Program-made: the position numbers and the translations under genes
From: Aeromonas sp. RU39B
GTDB taxonomy: Bacteria > Pseudomonadota > Gammaproteobacteria > Enterobacterales > Aeromonadaceae
Direction of reading: 5' to 3'
Length of the DNA: 64,000 bases
Assembly (NCBI RefSeq): GCF_900156095.1
Contig: NZ_FTMJ01000003.1
Span: forward strand, 356,979 to 420,978
The notes under the pieces: generated by a model
The model's input: only the letters and a program-made list of their open reading frames with translations
Told to the model about the DNA's origin: nothing
The model's database searches: none
Shown here: positions 1 through 10,604 of the stretch, piece by piece
How positions within the stretch are numbered: position 1 is the stretch's first letter
Layout of the letters: each line of letters opens with the position of its first letter

Positions 1-406
1 TCTGCCCCAGACTGTCACGAATATGGGTAATATTGAACTCCTCAAGCAGTTGCTCGACCTGTTCATGACGTTCACTGCGGCTGAGTTTGCGCGTCTCCAT
101 CACCCCCATCAGATTTTCATAGACGGTCAGACGGCGGAAAATAGATGCTTCCTGAGGCAGATAACCGATGCCGTTGCGGGCACGCTCATGCATCGGTAGG
201 GCACTGATGTCACGCTCATCGATGGTGATGGTCCCGGCATCACGCTGCACCAGACCGACAATCATGTAAAACGAGGTGGTCTTGCCCGCCCCGTTGGGGC
301 CGAGCAAGCCAACGATCTGGCCGGTGCCCACTTCCAGGCTGACATCACTGACTACCTGGCGCGCCTTGTAACTTTTCTGCAAGCCGGTCGCTTTCAATAC
401 TGCCAT
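1..406 (-). CDS. lptB: LptB, LPS transport ABC ATPase (3' part missing)
   Basis: ATPase of the LptBFG transporter, which extracts lipopolysaccharide from the inner membrane and drives it across the LptA bridge. The first ~135 residues are present; the rest lies beyond the left edge. The start is MAVLKATGLQKSYK, the Walker A is GLLGPNGAGKTTSFYMI, and the Q-loop region reads YLPQEASIFRRLT, all typical of LptB. It begins 4 nt after the lptA stop codon, so it is the last visible gene of kdsD-kdsC-lptC-lptA-lptB. In related genomes rpoN follows. The call is safe from the N-terminal half and synteny. Confidence 0.95.
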   Translation of the reverse strand, partial: MAVLKATGLQKSYKARQVVSDVSLEVGTGQIVGLLGPNGAGKTTSFYMIVGLVQRDAGTITIDERDISALPMHERARNGIGYLPQEASIFRRLTVYENLMGVMETRKLSRSERHEQVEQLLEEFNITHIRDSLGQ

Positions 407-410
407 GGGG

Positions 411-962
411 TTATTCCTTCTTGCCGGTGGAGCCTTGCTCACCGGCCGGCTTGTCAAAGCTTTGCACCTGATCGGGCAGGAAGACACTCTTAACGCGGGA
501 GTTCTGCTGATTACCCTCGGCAACCATCTTCTGCTTGACGATGTCGTAGCGGATCACGTCGCCATTGATCTGGCTATCATCCTGCTTGAGCTCGGCATTA
601 CCGGTAATGGTGACCAGCTTTTTCTTAAGCTCATAGCGGATGGTATCACCGTGAGCATTCACCGGCTTGCCATTGTCGAGGATCTGGAAGAAGGTGGCCG
701 GCTTGCCATAAGCGGTCATCACGTCGCTTCCCTTTTCACCAGAACGAATCACCACCACCTTCTCTGCCTTGATGCGGATAGTACCCTGATTGATGGTCAC
801 ATCTTTATTAAAGGTCAGGCGGTTATCCTGCAACTCTGCAGTCTGGGTCACGGCATCCACGTAGACCGGCTCGGAGAAGTCGGACTGCTTGGCCTGCACC
901 GTAGCGCAGAAAAGAATGCCCAACAGGGCCAGATTAGCGTTTTTGATTGAAATAGATCGCAT
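411..962 (-). CDS. lptA: LptA, periplasmic LPS bridge protein
   Basis: Periplasmic protein that polymerises into the beta-jellyroll bridge carrying LPS from LptC to LptD. The protein is 183 aa from the chosen ATG. That start gives a clean signal peptide (MRSISIKNANLALLG, then a hydrophobic stretch ending CATVQA). A start 21 nt upstream would put a charged leader before it and lie deeper inside lptC. The motif DVIRYDIVKQKMVAEG is typical of the OstA/LptA fold. The gene overlaps the 3' end of lptC by 29 nt, indicating translational coupling. Confidence 0.93.
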   Translation of the reverse strand: MRSISIKNANLALLGILFCATVQAKQSDFSEPVYVDAVTQTAELQDNRLTFNKDVTINQGTIRIKAEKVVVIRSGEKGSDVMTAYGKPATFFQILDNGKPVNAHGDTIRYELKKKLVTITGNAELKQDDSQINGDVIRYDIVKQKMVAEGNQQNSRVKSVFLPDQVQSFDKPAGEQGSTGKKE

Positions 963-1494
963 GACTCTGTTCCAGTAATTCAAAATAGCGTTTGTCGAGA
1001 TTGCCCTTCAGCCCGACCCCTTCGGTCTGCACCAGATCACCTTTCGCGATGACCTTGCTGTTGCTGCGCACATCCTTGCTGTTGAGATCGAGCTCCAGAT
1101 AACTGGTATCGATGGTGCGCACCATGGCATCAGGCAACAACCCATCCACATGAATATCGTTACGCAGTACCGCGTTGTCACCGACGTTCCAGACCCCCTC
1201 TTTGGCACTGATTTTCCACTCGGGAATGCCTTGCTGGTTGTAAAGAGTTAGTCGGGGCTCCTGTAACTGGGCCATGTCGATAGAACGAAAATACTCGGTA
1301 AAACGGCTCTCAAGGTGACGGGTCAGACGGCCATTGCTGTCAAACTCACGGGTCACCACATTTTGCGCCACAAAATCGGGCTGAAAGTGCTCTTTCTTGG
1401 CGTTATCCGGTGCTTGGGGCTTTTCGTCAAGCACTTGCCAGCACGCCAGCGCAGCCAGAAACAGCAGGCCAAACATCAGGGTCTGACGGTTCAT
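934..1494 (-). CDS. lptC: LptC, LPS export bitopic protein
   Basis: Single-span inner-membrane protein (186 aa) that accepts LPS from LptBFG and passes it to LptA. The N-terminal anchor (MNRQTLMFGLLFLAALACW) is followed by a periplasmic jellyroll domain with the family pattern of alternating polar and aliphatic strands (SRFTEYFRSIDMAQLQEPRL). It overlaps kdsC upstream by 4 nt and lptA downstream. Size and position match E. coli LptC (191 aa). Confidence 0.93.
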   Translation of the reverse strand: MNRQTLMFGLLFLAALACWQVLDEKPQAPDNAKKEHFQPDFVAQNVVTREFDSNGRLTRHLESRFTEYFRSIDMAQLQEPRLTLYNQQGIPEWKISAKEGVWNVGDNAVLRNDIHVDGLLPDAMVRTIDTSYLELDLNSKDVRSNSKVIAKGDLVQTEGVGLKGNLDKRYFELLEQSHAIYFNQKR

Positions 1495-2045
1495 ACCGAT
1501 GCCTCCCCTTCTGACGGCAGTAATCCACGCGCTTGCAGCAGCAGATCACACACTTCGCGAACCGCGCCAAAGCCGCCACCAATGCGGGTGACATAATCCG
1601 CCTCACGCACCACCAGCGGATGCGCATCCGCCACCGCGATGCCCAGACCACAGGCCCGCATCACGGGCAGATCGATGGTGTCATCACCAATGTAAGCCGC
1701 CTGCTCAGCGCTGAGTCCCAGTTTGGCCAGCAGCTGCTCAAAGTGCGGCAGCTTGTCATCGGCCCCTTGCACCAGATGACGCACGCCCAGATTTTGCATC
1801 CGGTCACTGACAATCCGGGAATTGCGGCCGGTGATGACCCCTATATCGACACCCGCCTTCATCACCGCCTTCATGCCCGCGCCATCACGAGTACAGAAGG
1901 TCTTGAACTCTTCACCGTTATTGCCAAGGTAAATAAGGCCGTTGGAGAGCACGCCATCCACGTCGCAAATCAGCAGCCGAATGGCGGCAGCTCGTTGCAG
2001 TACGGTCGCCGGCACGGCGCCATACAGCGTCATCACAGAGGACAT
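1491..2045 (-). CDS. kdsC: KdsC, 3-deoxy-D-manno-octulosonate 8-phosphate phosphatase
   Basis: HAD-superfamily phosphatase that converts Kdo-8-phosphate to Kdo for LPS inner-core synthesis. The nucleophile motif is LLICDVDGVLSNGLIYLG (DxDG form), motif II is GVITGRNSRIV, and the Mg-binding motif is YIGDDTIDLPVM. The protein is 184 aa, the usual size for this cap-less tetrameric family. The ATG at 2045 overlaps the kdsD stop in a TGATG arrangement, so I prefer it over the TTG one codon upstream. Confidence 0.94.
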   Translation of the reverse strand: MSSVMTLYGAVPATVLQRAAAIRLLICDVDGVLSNGLIYLGNNGEEFKTFCTRDGAGMKAVMKAGVDIGVITGRNSRIVSDRMQNLGVRHLVQGADDKLPHFEQLLAKLGLSAEQAAYIGDDTIDLPVMRACGLGIAVADAHPLVVREADYVTRIGGGFGAVREVCDLLLQARGLLPSEGEASV

Positions 2046-3040
2046 CAAATCACTCTCGCTCTGAGCAGATCATGCATATTGAACGCACCCAGTGGTCGAC
2101 GTGCAGCATCCACCACCAGTAACCCGTTAATCTTGCGGGTTTCCATCAGTTTGACGGCTTCTGCTGCCATCATCTCCGGCCCTACGGTAACACAGTTGGC
2201 CGTCATGACCTGACTGATCGGTGTGTGGTGGATATCCACCTGCTGATCCAGGATCCGGCGCAGGTCGCCATCGGTGAACAAGCCGGCCAGCGCGCCATCA
2301 GCCGTTACGATGGCGGTCATGCCAAGCCCCTTGCGGCTCACCTCCAGCAAGGCTTCGCTGATGGTGGCATCGATTGCCACCAGGGGCAACTGCTCACCAG
2401 CGTGCATAATATCGCTCACCCGCAGCAGCAAGCGCTTACCAAGGGAGCCACCCGGATGGGAAAGCGCAAAATCATCAGCCGTGAAGCCGCGCGCCTCAAG
2501 CAGCGCAACGGCAAGAGCATCTCCCATCACCAACGTTGCCGTGGTGCTGGAGGTCGGCGCCAAGCCCAGCGGACAGGCTTCACGTTCGACACGAATGCAC
2601 AGATGCACGTTGGCTTCCCGCGCCATGGTCGAGGCCGGATTGCCGGTCATGCAGATAAGCGGAATGCCACGGCGTTTGAGCACCGGCAACAGGGCCAGAA
2701 TTTCGTCACTCTCGCCAGAGTTGGAGATCGCGATGATGAGATCCCCTTCCGAGATCATGCCAAGGTCGCCATGACTGGCTTCGCCCGGATGCAGGAAAAA
2801 GGCCGGCGTACCGGTGCTGGCCAGGGTAGCGGCAATCTTGCTGCCGATATGACCGGACTTGCCCATGCCGGTGACCACTATCTTGCCACCGCAATGCAGA
2901 ATCATTTCACAGGCGCGGTCAAACGCCTCGTCAAGGTATGCGAACAAGCCAGCAATCGCCTGCTGTTCAACTTCCAGCACCTGACGGGCACTCTGACAAA
3001 AACGGGACATCACAGGCACCTTGTGGCTCACTTCAGACAT
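2045..3040 (-). CDS. kdsD: KdsD, arabinose-5-phosphate isomerase
   Basis: Isomerises ribulose-5-phosphate to arabinose-5-phosphate, the first step of Kdo synthesis. At 331 aa it has an N-terminal SIS domain (residues ~35-170, with GMGKSGHIGSKIAATLAST and ISNSGESDEI) and two C-terminal CBS domains (from ~205). This is the KdsD/KpsF/GutQ architecture. It is the first gene of the minus-strand Kdo/Lpt operon and divergent from mlaF, an arrangement shared with E. coli, which supports KdsD over paralogues. Confidence 0.95.
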   Translation of the reverse strand: MSEVSHKVPVMSRFCQSARQVLEVEQQAIAGLFAYLDEAFDRACEMILHCGGKIVVTGMGKSGHIGSKIAATLASTGTPAFFLHPGEASHGDLGMISEGDLIIAISNSGESDEILALLPVLKRRGIPLICMTGNPASTMAREANVHLCIRVEREACPLGLAPTSSTTATLVMGDALAVALLEARGFTADDFALSHPGGSLGKRLLLRVSDIMHAGEQLPLVAIDATISEALLEVSRKGLGMTAIVTADGALAGLFTDGDLRRILDQQVDIHHTPISQVMTANCVTVGPEMMAAEAVKLMETRKINGLLVVDAARRPLGAFNMHDLLRARVI

Positions 3041-3259
3041 GGTTCATCGGGCTCCGTAGAGGATTAAGCTGCGGGATTATAAAAAACTCTGCCCCTGTTG
3101 GCGAATTGCAACGGTGTTAGGGTGTCGAAAAGCACTTTTCACGACAGGAAATTGTCGTAATAATGAGCGGCTCTCCTGCCGGACAGTTGTTCCTGGTCGT
3201 TGCTTCGCTCTAGACTAGCCCCTAAAATTTGCCCCTCATCACAATTGGATGGATGCGCA
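3041..3259. promoter_or_regulatory. divergent kdsD / mlaF promoter region
   Basis: This is the only non-coding gap between the Lpt/Kdo operon and the Mla operon, about 220 bp, so it must hold promoters in both directions. It is more AT-rich than its flanks (GGATTATAAAAAACTC near 3074). I do not see a strongly consensus sigma-70 pair and assign no exact start site. Confidence 0.5.
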
Positions 3260-4048
3260 TTGAGTCCCGACCTGATTACCATCAAGGATCTGACCTTCAG
3301 TCATGGCGATCGCCTGCTCTATGACGGCATCAGCATGAACCTGCCTCGTGGCAAGGTGACCGCTATCATGGGCCCGAGCGGCATCGGCAAGACCACGCTG
3401 CTGCGGCTTATCGGTGGCCAGCTTAAGCCAACTTCCGGCCAGGTTCTGTTTGATGGGGAAGATGTTCCCACCTTGTCGCGCAGCCGGCTGTATGAAGTGC
3501 GCAAGCGCATGAGCATGCTGTTTCAAAGCGGCGCGCTGTTTACCGGCATGACCGTATTTGACAACGTGGCGTTTCCGCTGCGCGAGCACTCCGGCCTGCC
3601 GGAAGCGCTCATCCACACCATTGTGATGATGAAACTCGAAGCTGTCGGGCTACGCGGCGCTGCCAACCTGATGCCCTCCCAGCTTTCGGGCGGGATGGCC
3701 CGCCGGGCAGCACTGGCGCGCGCTATTGCCCTCGACCCAGATCTCATCATGTATGACGAACCGTTTGTCGGCCAGGACCCCATCACCATGGGAGTACTGG
3801 TAAAGCTCATCAGGGAGCTGAACGATGCGCTGGGCATCACCTCGGTCATCGTGACTCACGATGTGACCGAAGTAATGACCATCGCCGACTATGCCTACAT
3901 CATTGCCAACCGCAAGGTGGTAGCCCACGGCACGCCTGATCAACTTAGGCGCGAAGAGAATCCCGAGGTGGCACAGTTTCTCAATGGTCTGCCGGACGGC
4001 CCGGTGCCTTTCCATTTCCCGGCCGGCCCCCTGTTACAGGATCTCTGA
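3260..4048 (+). CDS. mlaF: MlaF, ATPase of the Mla phospholipid transporter
   Basis: ABC ATPase of the MlaFEDB complex, which maintains outer-membrane lipid asymmetry. Walker A is [11 protein letters not shown], the signature is [17 protein letters not shown], and Walker B is [13 protein letters not shown]. The C-terminal [11 protein letters not shown] is a strong MlaF hallmark. The reading frame is open back to a TTG at 3200, but homology begins near [11 protein letters not shown], so I place the start at the TTG at 3260 (262 aa). No ATG lies between. The stop overlaps the mlaE start as TGATG. Start certainty is moderate; identity is very secure. Confidence 0.92.
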   Translation: MSPDLITIKDLTFSHGDRLLYDGISMNLPRGKVTAIMGPSGIGKTTLLRLIGGQLKPTSGQVLFDGEDVPTLSRSRLYEVRKRMSMLFQSGALFTGMTVFDNVAFPLREHSGLPEALIHTIVMMKLEAVGLRGAANLMPSQLSGGMARRAALARAIALDPDLIMYDEPFVGQDPITMGVLVKLIRELNDALGITSVIVTHDVTEVMTIADYAYIIANRKVVAHGTPDQLRREENPEVAQFLNGLPDGPVPFHFPAGPLLQDL

Positions 4049-4827
4049 TGTTGATTGATTTGATTGGCCTGCTGGGCCAGCGCGGGGTGCGCTTTATCAC
4101 TGCCATCGGGCGAGCCGGCATCATGCTGTTTCATGCCCTGTGTGGCCGGCCAGAGCCGCGCAAACACTTTCCACTGCTGGTGCAGCAGCTGTATGTCATC
4201 GGTGTGCAGTCGGTCGCCATCATGCTGGTTTCCGGTCTGTTTATCGGCATGGTGCTCTCACTGCAGGGCTTTAATGTACTGAAAGATTTCGGCGCGGTGC
4301 AGAGTCTGGGACCACTGGTCTCCTTGTCGCTGCTGCGCGAATTGGGGCCAGTGGTCACGGCGCTGCTGTTTGCCGGCCGAGCTGGCTCGGCCCTGACCGC
4401 CGAGATCGGTCTGATGAAGGCCACCGAGCAGCTGTCCAGCCTGGAGATGATGGCAGTCGATCCTCTGCGCCGGGTCGTTGCACCTCGATTCTGGGCCGGT
4501 GTCATCAGTATGCCGCTGCTGGCGTGCATGTTCAGTCTGATCGGCATCATCGGCGGCAAGCTGGTGGGCGTTGACTGGCTCGGCGTTGACGAAGGCGGTT
4601 TCTGGTCAGCCATGCAGGCGGCTGTAGACTGGCAGGAAGACATCATGCAAGGCGCCACCAAAAGCCTGATTTTTGCCATTGTAGTGACCTGGATTGCGCT
4701 TTTTAACGGCTATAATGCCCGCCCCACCTCGGCCGGGATCAGCCAAGCGACCACTCGCACCGTGGTCCACTCATCCCTGGCCGTGCTTGGCCTGGATTTC
4801 GTACTCACCGTACTCATGTTTGGATAA
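4048..4827 (+). CDS. mlaE: MlaE, permease of the Mla phospholipid transporter
   Basis: Integral membrane permease (259 aa) of MlaFEDB. The N-terminal interfacial helix is followed by about five membrane segments. The conserved MlaE/YrbE cytoplasmic motif is [18 protein letters not shown], and the family sequence [20 protein letters not shown] precedes it. It lies between mlaF (overlapping stop/start) and mlaD (8 nt gap). Length and order match E. coli. Confidence 0.96.
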   Translation: MLIDLIGLLGQRGVRFITAIGRAGIMLFHALCGRPEPRKHFPLLVQQLYVIGVQSVAIMLVSGLFIGMVLSLQGFNVLKDFGAVQSLGPLVSLSLLRELGPVVTALLFAGRAGSALTAEIGLMKATEQLSSLEMMAVDPLRRVVAPRFWAGVISMPLLACMFSLIGIIGGKLVGVDWLGVDEGGFWSAMQAAVDWQEDIMQGATKSLIFAIVVTWIALFNGYNARPTSAGISQATTRTVVHSSLAVLGLDFVLTVLMFG

Positions 4828-4835
4828 GGTAAACG

Positions 4836-5318
4836 ATGAAGTTCAGCAAAACAGAGTTTATGGTAGGCAGTTTTATGCTGGCCGGCATCGGTGCCATCCT
4901 GGCGCTGGCTCTGCAGGTGGCAGGAATCAACTTCAAGAGCGAAGGGGAAACCTATACCATCTACGCCCATTTCGATAATATCGGCGGCCTGAAAGTGCGC
5001 TCACCGGTCAAAGTAGGTGGCGTGGTCGTCGGTCGAGTCACCCAGATTGGCCTGGATGCCAAGAGCCAGGTACCGCTGGTGACCATGGAGATGCAGAAGT
5101 CGGCCGGAGAATTCTCTGAAACCAGCACCCTTTCGATCCTCACCTCTGGCCTGCTCGGCGAGCAGTATGTTGGCCTGACCCCGGGGTTTAGCGACGAAGA
5201 GATGGGGACCAAAGAGCTCAAAAATGGCGACACCGTGGGTGATACCAAGTCGGCCATTGTACTGGAGGACCTGATTGGCAAGTTCCTCTACAGCAAGTCT
5301 GAAGGCAGTAAGGAGTAA
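4836..5318 (+). CDS. mlaD: MlaD, MCE-domain phospholipid-binding subunit
   Basis: Membrane-anchored periplasmic MCE-domain protein that forms a hexameric lipid channel on top of MlaFEB. An N-terminal transmembrane anchor (FMVGSFMLAGIGAILALAL) is followed by one MCE domain with the family motif YAHFDNIGGLKVRSPVKVGG and the pore-loop region TSGLLGEQYVGL. At 160 aa it is slightly shorter than E. coli MlaD (183 aa), mainly at the C-terminus. It is followed 4 nt later by mlaC. Confidence 0.95.
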   Translation: MKFSKTEFMVGSFMLAGIGAILALALQVAGINFKSEGETYTIYAHFDNIGGLKVRSPVKVGGVVVGRVTQIGLDAKSQVPLVTMEMQKSAGEFSETSTLSILTSGLLGEQYVGLTPGFSDEEMGTKELKNGDTVGDTKSAIVLEDLIGKFLYSKSEGSKE

Positions 5319-5322
5319 AGAG

Positions 5323-5955
5323 ATGTTGAAAAAAATGCTGCTGGCCCTCGGCGTTGTCGCTGGCCTGATTTTCTCACTGGTGGCCCGGGCTGACGATTAT
5401 CCGGCGGACCCCTTCTCGCTGGTGCAAACCGCGGCGAACAAGACCTTTGCCCGCCTCAAGTCGGATCAGAGTGAGATCAAGAAGAATCCGGACCATCTGC
5501 GTACCATCATCCGTGAAGAGCTGCTGCCCTACATCGACACCCGCTTCGCGGCCTTCAAGGTGATTGGTAACCAGATCAAGCAGACCACTGCGGAGCAGCG
5601 CGATGACTTCGTGCAGGCGTTTACCGAGTACATGATCAGCTCCTATGCCAACGCACTGGCTCATTACGACAAGCAGACCGTGCAGGTCGAGCCGACCCGC
5701 GCCATCTCCGGTGATATCACCTCGGTCAATCTGACTGTCAAGGAAGCCGGCAAGCCGGACATCATGCTGGAGTTCAAACTGCGTAAAAATAGCAAGACCG
5801 GCCAGTGGAAAGCCTTCGACATGGTGGCCGAACGCATCAGCCTGCTCTCTGCCAAGCAGAGCGAGCTGGGCGGCCTTATTCGTCAAAATGGCATCGATGC
5901 AGTCATCAAACAGCTGCAAGAGCACAACGCCAAGCCGCTGGTGCTGGACAAATGA
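5323..5955 (+). CDS. mlaC: MlaC, periplasmic phospholipid shuttle
   Basis: Soluble lipid-binding protein that ferries phospholipid between MlaA in the outer membrane and MlaD in the inner membrane. The chosen ATG follows a GGAG/AAGAG ribosome site and gives a signal peptide (MLKKMLLALGVVAG... cleaved near ARA). Mature-domain motifs include PYIDTRFAAFKVIG and FVQAFTEYMISSYANAL, typical of the Tol-Pal/MlaC family. Translation can begin 48 nt upstream in frame, but that would destroy the leader. The stop overlaps the mlaB start. Confidence 0.94.
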   Translation: MLKKMLLALGVVAGLIFSLVARADDYPADPFSLVQTAANKTFARLKSDQSEIKKNPDHLRTIIREELLPYIDTRFAAFKVIGNQIKQTTAEQRDDFVQAFTEYMISSYANALAHYDKQTVQVEPTRAISGDITSVNLTVKEAGKPDIMLEFKLRKNSKTGQWKAFDMVAERISLLSAKQSELGGLIRQNGIDAVIKQLQEHNAKPLVLDK

Positions 5956-6206
5956 AACTGAGCGGCGACTTGCAGAGCCAACAGGTCCGCGAGCTGTGGC
6001 AACAGCGTGATAGCTGGTTGCAGGATGACAGTATGGATCTTGCTGCTGTCACCAGCCTCGACTCGGCTGGCGTCGCGCTAATGGTCAAATGGGCACTGGC
6101 AGCAGGTGAGCGCGGAGCACCCGCTCGCCTCACGTCAGTTCCCGCCGACTTTACCCAGTTGGCCACCCTCTATGGCGTGGCCGACCTCTTTTCTATCGAA
6201 TCGTAA
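5952..6206 (+). CDS. mlaB: MlaB, STAS-domain regulator of MlaFE
   Basis: Small cytoplasmic STAS protein (84 aa) that binds MlaF and supports its assembly and activity. The STAS motif [15 protein letters not shown] contains the conserved Asp-Ser-Ala-Gly loop. The ATG is embedded in the mlaC stop (ATGA overlap), which fixes the start. It is the last gene of the mla set before ibaG. Confidence 0.9.
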   Translation: MKLSGDLQSQQVRELWQQRDSWLQDDSMDLAAVTSLDSAGVALMVKWALAAGERGAPARLTSVPADFTQLATLYGVADLFSIES

Positions 6207-6214
6207 GGATGACT

Positions 6215-6472
6215 ATGCACGTCTCTGAAATCGAAGCTCTGCTGCGAGACGCTCTGGCGTTGACCGAAGTGCATGTCAAAGGTGATGGCAGCCACTATCA
6301 GGTGATTGCAGTCAGTGACATGTTCGATGGTATGAGCCGAGTCAAGAAACAACAGGCGATTTATGCCCCGCTGATGGATAAAATCGCCGCCAATGAAATC
6401 CACGCCCTCTCCATCAAGGCTTTTACCGAAGCCGAGTGGAAGCGTGAACGTAAATTTTTGCTGCCCTCCTGA
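6215..6472 (+). CDS. ibaG: IbaG, BolA-family acid stress protein
   Basis: BolA/IbaG-like protein (85 aa), a partner of monothiol glutaredoxins in iron-sulfur metabolism. It shows the BolA core: [15 protein letters not shown] with the conserved His, then [15 protein letters not shown] and [13 protein letters not shown]. Two in-frame ATGs are possible. The second (6215) has AAGGA at 5 nt spacing, while the first lies inside that site, so the second is chosen. The position between mlaB and murA matches E. coli yrbA. Confidence 0.92.
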   Translation: MHVSEIEALLRDALALTEVHVKGDGSHYQVIAVSDMFDGMSRVKKQQAIYAPLMDKIAANEIHALSIKAFTEAEWKRERKFLLPS

Positions 6473-6484
6473 TTGGTAACCTGA

Positions 6485-7744
<1,260 letters not shown>

Positions 7745-7756
7745 TCCTTGTACTCA

Positions 7757-7788
7757 TAAAAAACGGCGCCTTATGGCGCCGTTTTTAT
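7757..7788. terminator. bidirectional terminator murA / pmbA
   Basis: A near-perfect stem, AAACGGCGCC / GGCGCCGTTT with loop TTAT, is flanked by A and T runs on either side. It can terminate both the plus-strand murA operon and the minus-strand pmbA gene, which converge here. Confidence 0.92.
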
Positions 7789-7799
7789 TGCCCGCAGAC

Positions 7800-9143
7800 T
7801 CAGTGGCCGGCCAGCTTCATATTTTCAATCAGCACCGAGCCGGTACGCAGACTGGAGCGATCGTCGATATCGCTGCCGATAGCGACGATCTGGCGGAACA
7901 TCTCGGGCAGGCTTCCGGCGATGGTGATCTCTTCGACCGGATAGGCAATCTCGCCATTTTCGACCCAAAATCCCGAGGCGCCGCGCGAGTAGTCACCATT
8001 GACGATATTGACCCCCTGCCCCATCAATTCGGTCACCAACAGGCCGGTGCCCATCTGCTTGAGCAGCGCCGGGAAGTCCTGGCCACTGTGGGAAACCTCC
8101 CAATTGTGGATGCCGCCCGCGTGACCTGTGGTGGTCAGCCCCAGCTTGCGCGCCGAGTAAGAGGTGAGCAGCCAGGTCATCAGACGGCCATCACGGATGA
8201 TGTCAAGCTCGCGGGTACGTACCCCTTCTCCATCGAACGGCGCGCTCGCCAGCCCGCCTTGGAGGTGCGGATGCTCGGTAATGGTAAGCCATTCGGGCAA
8301 AATGATCTGGCCGAGCTGGTCAAGCAGGAAGCTCGACTTGCGATAGAGGTTACCGCCGCTGATGGCCATCACCAAATGCCCCCACAGACCGGATGCGGTA
8401 TCGGGATGGAACAGCACCGGAACCTGGCAGGTGCCAATCTTGCGGCCACCCAGACGAGAGAGGGTGCGCTCGACCGCTTCGTCAGCGATACGCTGCGGAC
8501 TCCAGAGATCGTCGCGGCGACGGCTGCAGCTCCAGCCATAGTCGCGCTGCATCTCGCCATCCTGCTCACCAATCAAGACGCAGCTCAGTGAATGGCGTGA
8601 CGCAGCATACCCCTTCACAAAGCCGTGACTGTTGCCATAGACCTTGACCCCAAGATGGCTGGTATAGCCTGCGCCATCGGAGTGCTTGATGCGCGGATCA
8701 CGCCCCATGGCCAGTCGCTCGCACTCCAGTGCCAGTTCGGTGCCCGCGGCCGGGTCGAGATCAACCGGATGACAGAGCGCCAGATCCGGCGCATCCCAAG
8801 CCAGCAGTTCGGGGTCAGCCAGTCCGGCGGCCTCATCACGTGAGGTATGGCGGGCTATCTCGATGGCGGCCTCGACGCAGGCGCGAATCGCCTCACGACC
8901 CAGATCCGTGGTAGAGGACGAGCCCTTGCAACCATCGCGATAGACGGCAATCCCGAGCGCACCGTCCTTGTTGAACTCGATGCTCTCCAGCTCGCCCCCG
9001 CGGGTGTTGACGGAGAGGCCGGTCTGCTTGCTGATGGAGACTTCGGCCAGAGAGGCGCCCAACGACTTGGCAATCTCAAGAGCGTCGGCCACTGCCGACT
9101 CAAGTTGGGTCTGTTCCTGGCGGATTTGCGCTTGCTGATCCAT
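7800..9143 (-). CDS. pmbA: PmbA/TldE, metalloprotease subunit
   Basis: Partner of TldD in the TldDE zinc protease that processes peptide antibiotics such as microcin B17 and CcdA in enterobacteria. At 447 aa it has the PmbA pattern: TGLSVNTRGGELESIEFN near the N-terminus and TELMGQGVNIVNGDYSRGASGFWVENGEIAYPVEEITIAG near the C-terminus, seen here as adjacent blocks. As expected for PmbA rather than TldD, no HExxxH zinc motif is visible. It is divergent from darP, as in E. coli (pmbA/yjgA). Confidence 0.95.
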   Translation of the reverse strand: MDQQAQIRQEQTQLESAVADALEIAKSLGASLAEVSISKQTGLSVNTRGGELESIEFNKDGALGIAVYRDGCKGSSSTTDLGREAIRACVEAAIEIARHTSRDEAAGLADPELLAWDAPDLALCHPVDLDPAAGTELALECERLAMGRDPRIKHSDGAGYTSHLGVKVYGNSHGFVKGYAASRHSLSCVLIGEQDGEMQRDYGWSCSRRRDDLWSPQRIADEAVERTLSRLGGRKIGTCQVPVLFHPDTASGLWGHLVMAISGGNLYRKSSFLLDQLGQIILPEWLTITEHPHLQGGLASAPFDGEGVRTRELDIIRDGRLMTWLLTSYSARKLGLTTTGHAGGIHNWEVSHSGQDFPALLKQMGTGLLVTELMGQGVNIVNGDYSRGASGFWVENGEIAYPVEEITIAGSLPEMFRQIVAIGSDIDDRSSLRTGSVLIENMKLAGH

Positions 9144-9257
9144 ACATCCAGTCTGATAGGTGAAAAGTCACTAGCATAACAGAGCCCAGCAAAGGGCGGG
9201 AGAAGCTGGTAACATATCGGCCAACCCGTGCGAAGAACATCACAGGACCAAGAATCA

Positions 9258-9788
9258 ATGAGCCATTTTAACGACGACCAGCATGACGAGTGGGAAGACT
9301 GGGGCCCCAGCAAGAGCCAGCTCAAGCGTGATGCCGAGGCGTTGCAGGCGATGGGGGAAGAGATTGTCGACCTCAAGCCCAGCGAACTCGAAAAGGTGCC
9401 GCTCGACGAAGAGCTGGCCGACGCCGTGGCCATGGCCCACAAGCTCAAGCCAAAGAAGAACGAAGCGTATCGCCGCCACCTGCAGTTTATCGGCCGCTTG
9501 ATGCGCAGCCGCGATGTGGAGCCGATTGCCGAAGCACTCTCCATCATCAAAAACCGCCACGCGACCGCCAATGCCCGCCAGCACCGGCTGGAGCAGTGGC
9601 GTGAGCGTCTGATCAGCGAAGGCGATGAAGCGCTCAATGAGCTGCTCGGTCAGTTCCACGACCTCGACAGACAAAAACTGCGCCAACTGCTGCGCTCGGT
9701 ACAAAAAGAGCGTGAGCAGAACAAGCCGCCCGCGGCCTATCGCGAGCTGTTCCAGTATCTGCGCAGCGAGCTGGAAGACGTGCTGTAA
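9258..9788 (+). CDS. darP: DarP (YjgA), 50S ribosome assembly factor
   Basis: DUF615 protein (176 aa) that associates with late 50S precursors. The family signature is EDWGPSKSQLKRDAEALQ followed by LADAVAMAHKLKPKKNEAYRR, seen as continuous charged helices. The chosen ATG (MSHFNDD) is the start used by homologues; the frame also opens 30 nt upstream. It is divergent from pmbA, a conserved pairing. Confidence 0.93.
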   Translation: MSHFNDDQHDEWEDWGPSKSQLKRDAEALQAMGEEIVDLKPSELEKVPLDEELADAVAMAHKLKPKKNEAYRRHLQFIGRLMRSRDVEPIAEALSIIKNRHATANARQHRLEQWRERLISEGDEALNELLGQFHDLDRQKLRQLLRSVQKEREQNKPPAAYRELFQYLRSELEDVL

Positions 9789-9801
9789 GCAGCCACCACA
9801 C

Positions 9802-9832
9802 TAAAGAGGGATGCCATTGGCATCCCTCTTTT
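9802..9832. terminator. terminator between darP and aphA
   Basis: The stem AGAGGGATGCC / GGCATCCCTCT with a four-base loop is followed by TTTT on the plus strand and preceded by A residues for the minus strand. It separates the two convergent genes. Confidence 0.9.
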
Positions 9833-9845
9833 CATTTGCGGCGCA

Positions 9846-10547
9846 TCAGTATTGCGAGTCGACCAGCACCTCTTCGCCAAGCGCACCGGCCTGCGGCAGC
9901 GGTTTGTAGGTGGAGTTGGCGGCCCGCAGCAGACGAACACCACGAGCGCCCACTTCACGGGCGGCCTTGATATCGCCGTCGGAGTCACCGTAGTAGAGGG
10001 TGATGCCCTTGTCTTTGAGCCACTGCACCTTGGTATTCTGGCCCGGTTTATCACCGGCAAAGATAACCGGATTGAGTGCAGCCTTCGGAATAGCGAAGTC
10101 CTTTTGCAAGGTGGCCGTCACGGTCTCGGTTTTGGTCTGGCTACGGCCGGTGATGAAATAGATCTTGTCACCACGTTTTAAGTGCAGATCAATCAGGGCG
10201 CGGGCCGCCTCTTTGGGAATGCTGAAATCATCCCAACCGTTGTTCATCTTCTCCCAGAACGCCGGATTCTTCAGATAGCTTTCATCCTTGGGAGAGAACT
10301 CCTGTTTGCCCCGATAAAAACCCGGGCTCGAGAACAGCAAGGTGTCATCGATATCAAACCCCACCGCTGTCGGCTTGGTGGCCGCGAGGCTGGCTGCGAC
10401 CTGCTCGACCGACACCCAATGGATGGGGGCTTGATGGGCCAGCACGGCCACCGTGGTGCCTTGGGCAGCGGTATCGGCCAACGCCGGTTGCAGCGCAGCA
10501 CCGGCCAGCAGGGAGCAGAGCAACAGGGCAGAACGGGAAAGACGCAT
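9846..10547 (-). CDS. aphA: AphA, class B acid phosphatase
   Basis: Secreted non-specific acid phosphatase/phosphotransferase that hydrolyses nucleotide and other phosphomonoesters in the periplasm. The start at [16 protein letters not shown] gives a 25-residue signal peptide ending PALA. The class B nucleophile motif is [16 protein letters not shown], motif II is [13 protein letters not shown], and motif III is [13 protein letters not shown]. The protein is 233 aa; E. coli AphA is 237. A longer in-frame opening upstream has no leader and is rejected. A CRP-like site lies upstream. Confidence 0.94.
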   Translation of the reverse strand: MRLSRSALLLCSLLAGAALQPALADTAAQGTTVAVLAHQAPIHWVSVEQVAASLAATKPTAVGFDIDDTLLFSSPGFYRGKQEFSPKDESYLKNPAFWEKMNNGWDDFSIPKEAARALIDLHLKRGDKIYFITGRSQTKTETVTATLQKDFAIPKAALNPVIFAGDKPGQNTKVQWLKDKGITLYYGDSDGDIKAAREVGARGVRLLRAANSTYKPLPQAGALGEEVLVDSQY

Positions 10548-10604
10548 AAGAGACTCCTGATGATGGCAAAAGGAGGCATGGTGCAGCATCACCACCCACC
10601 AATA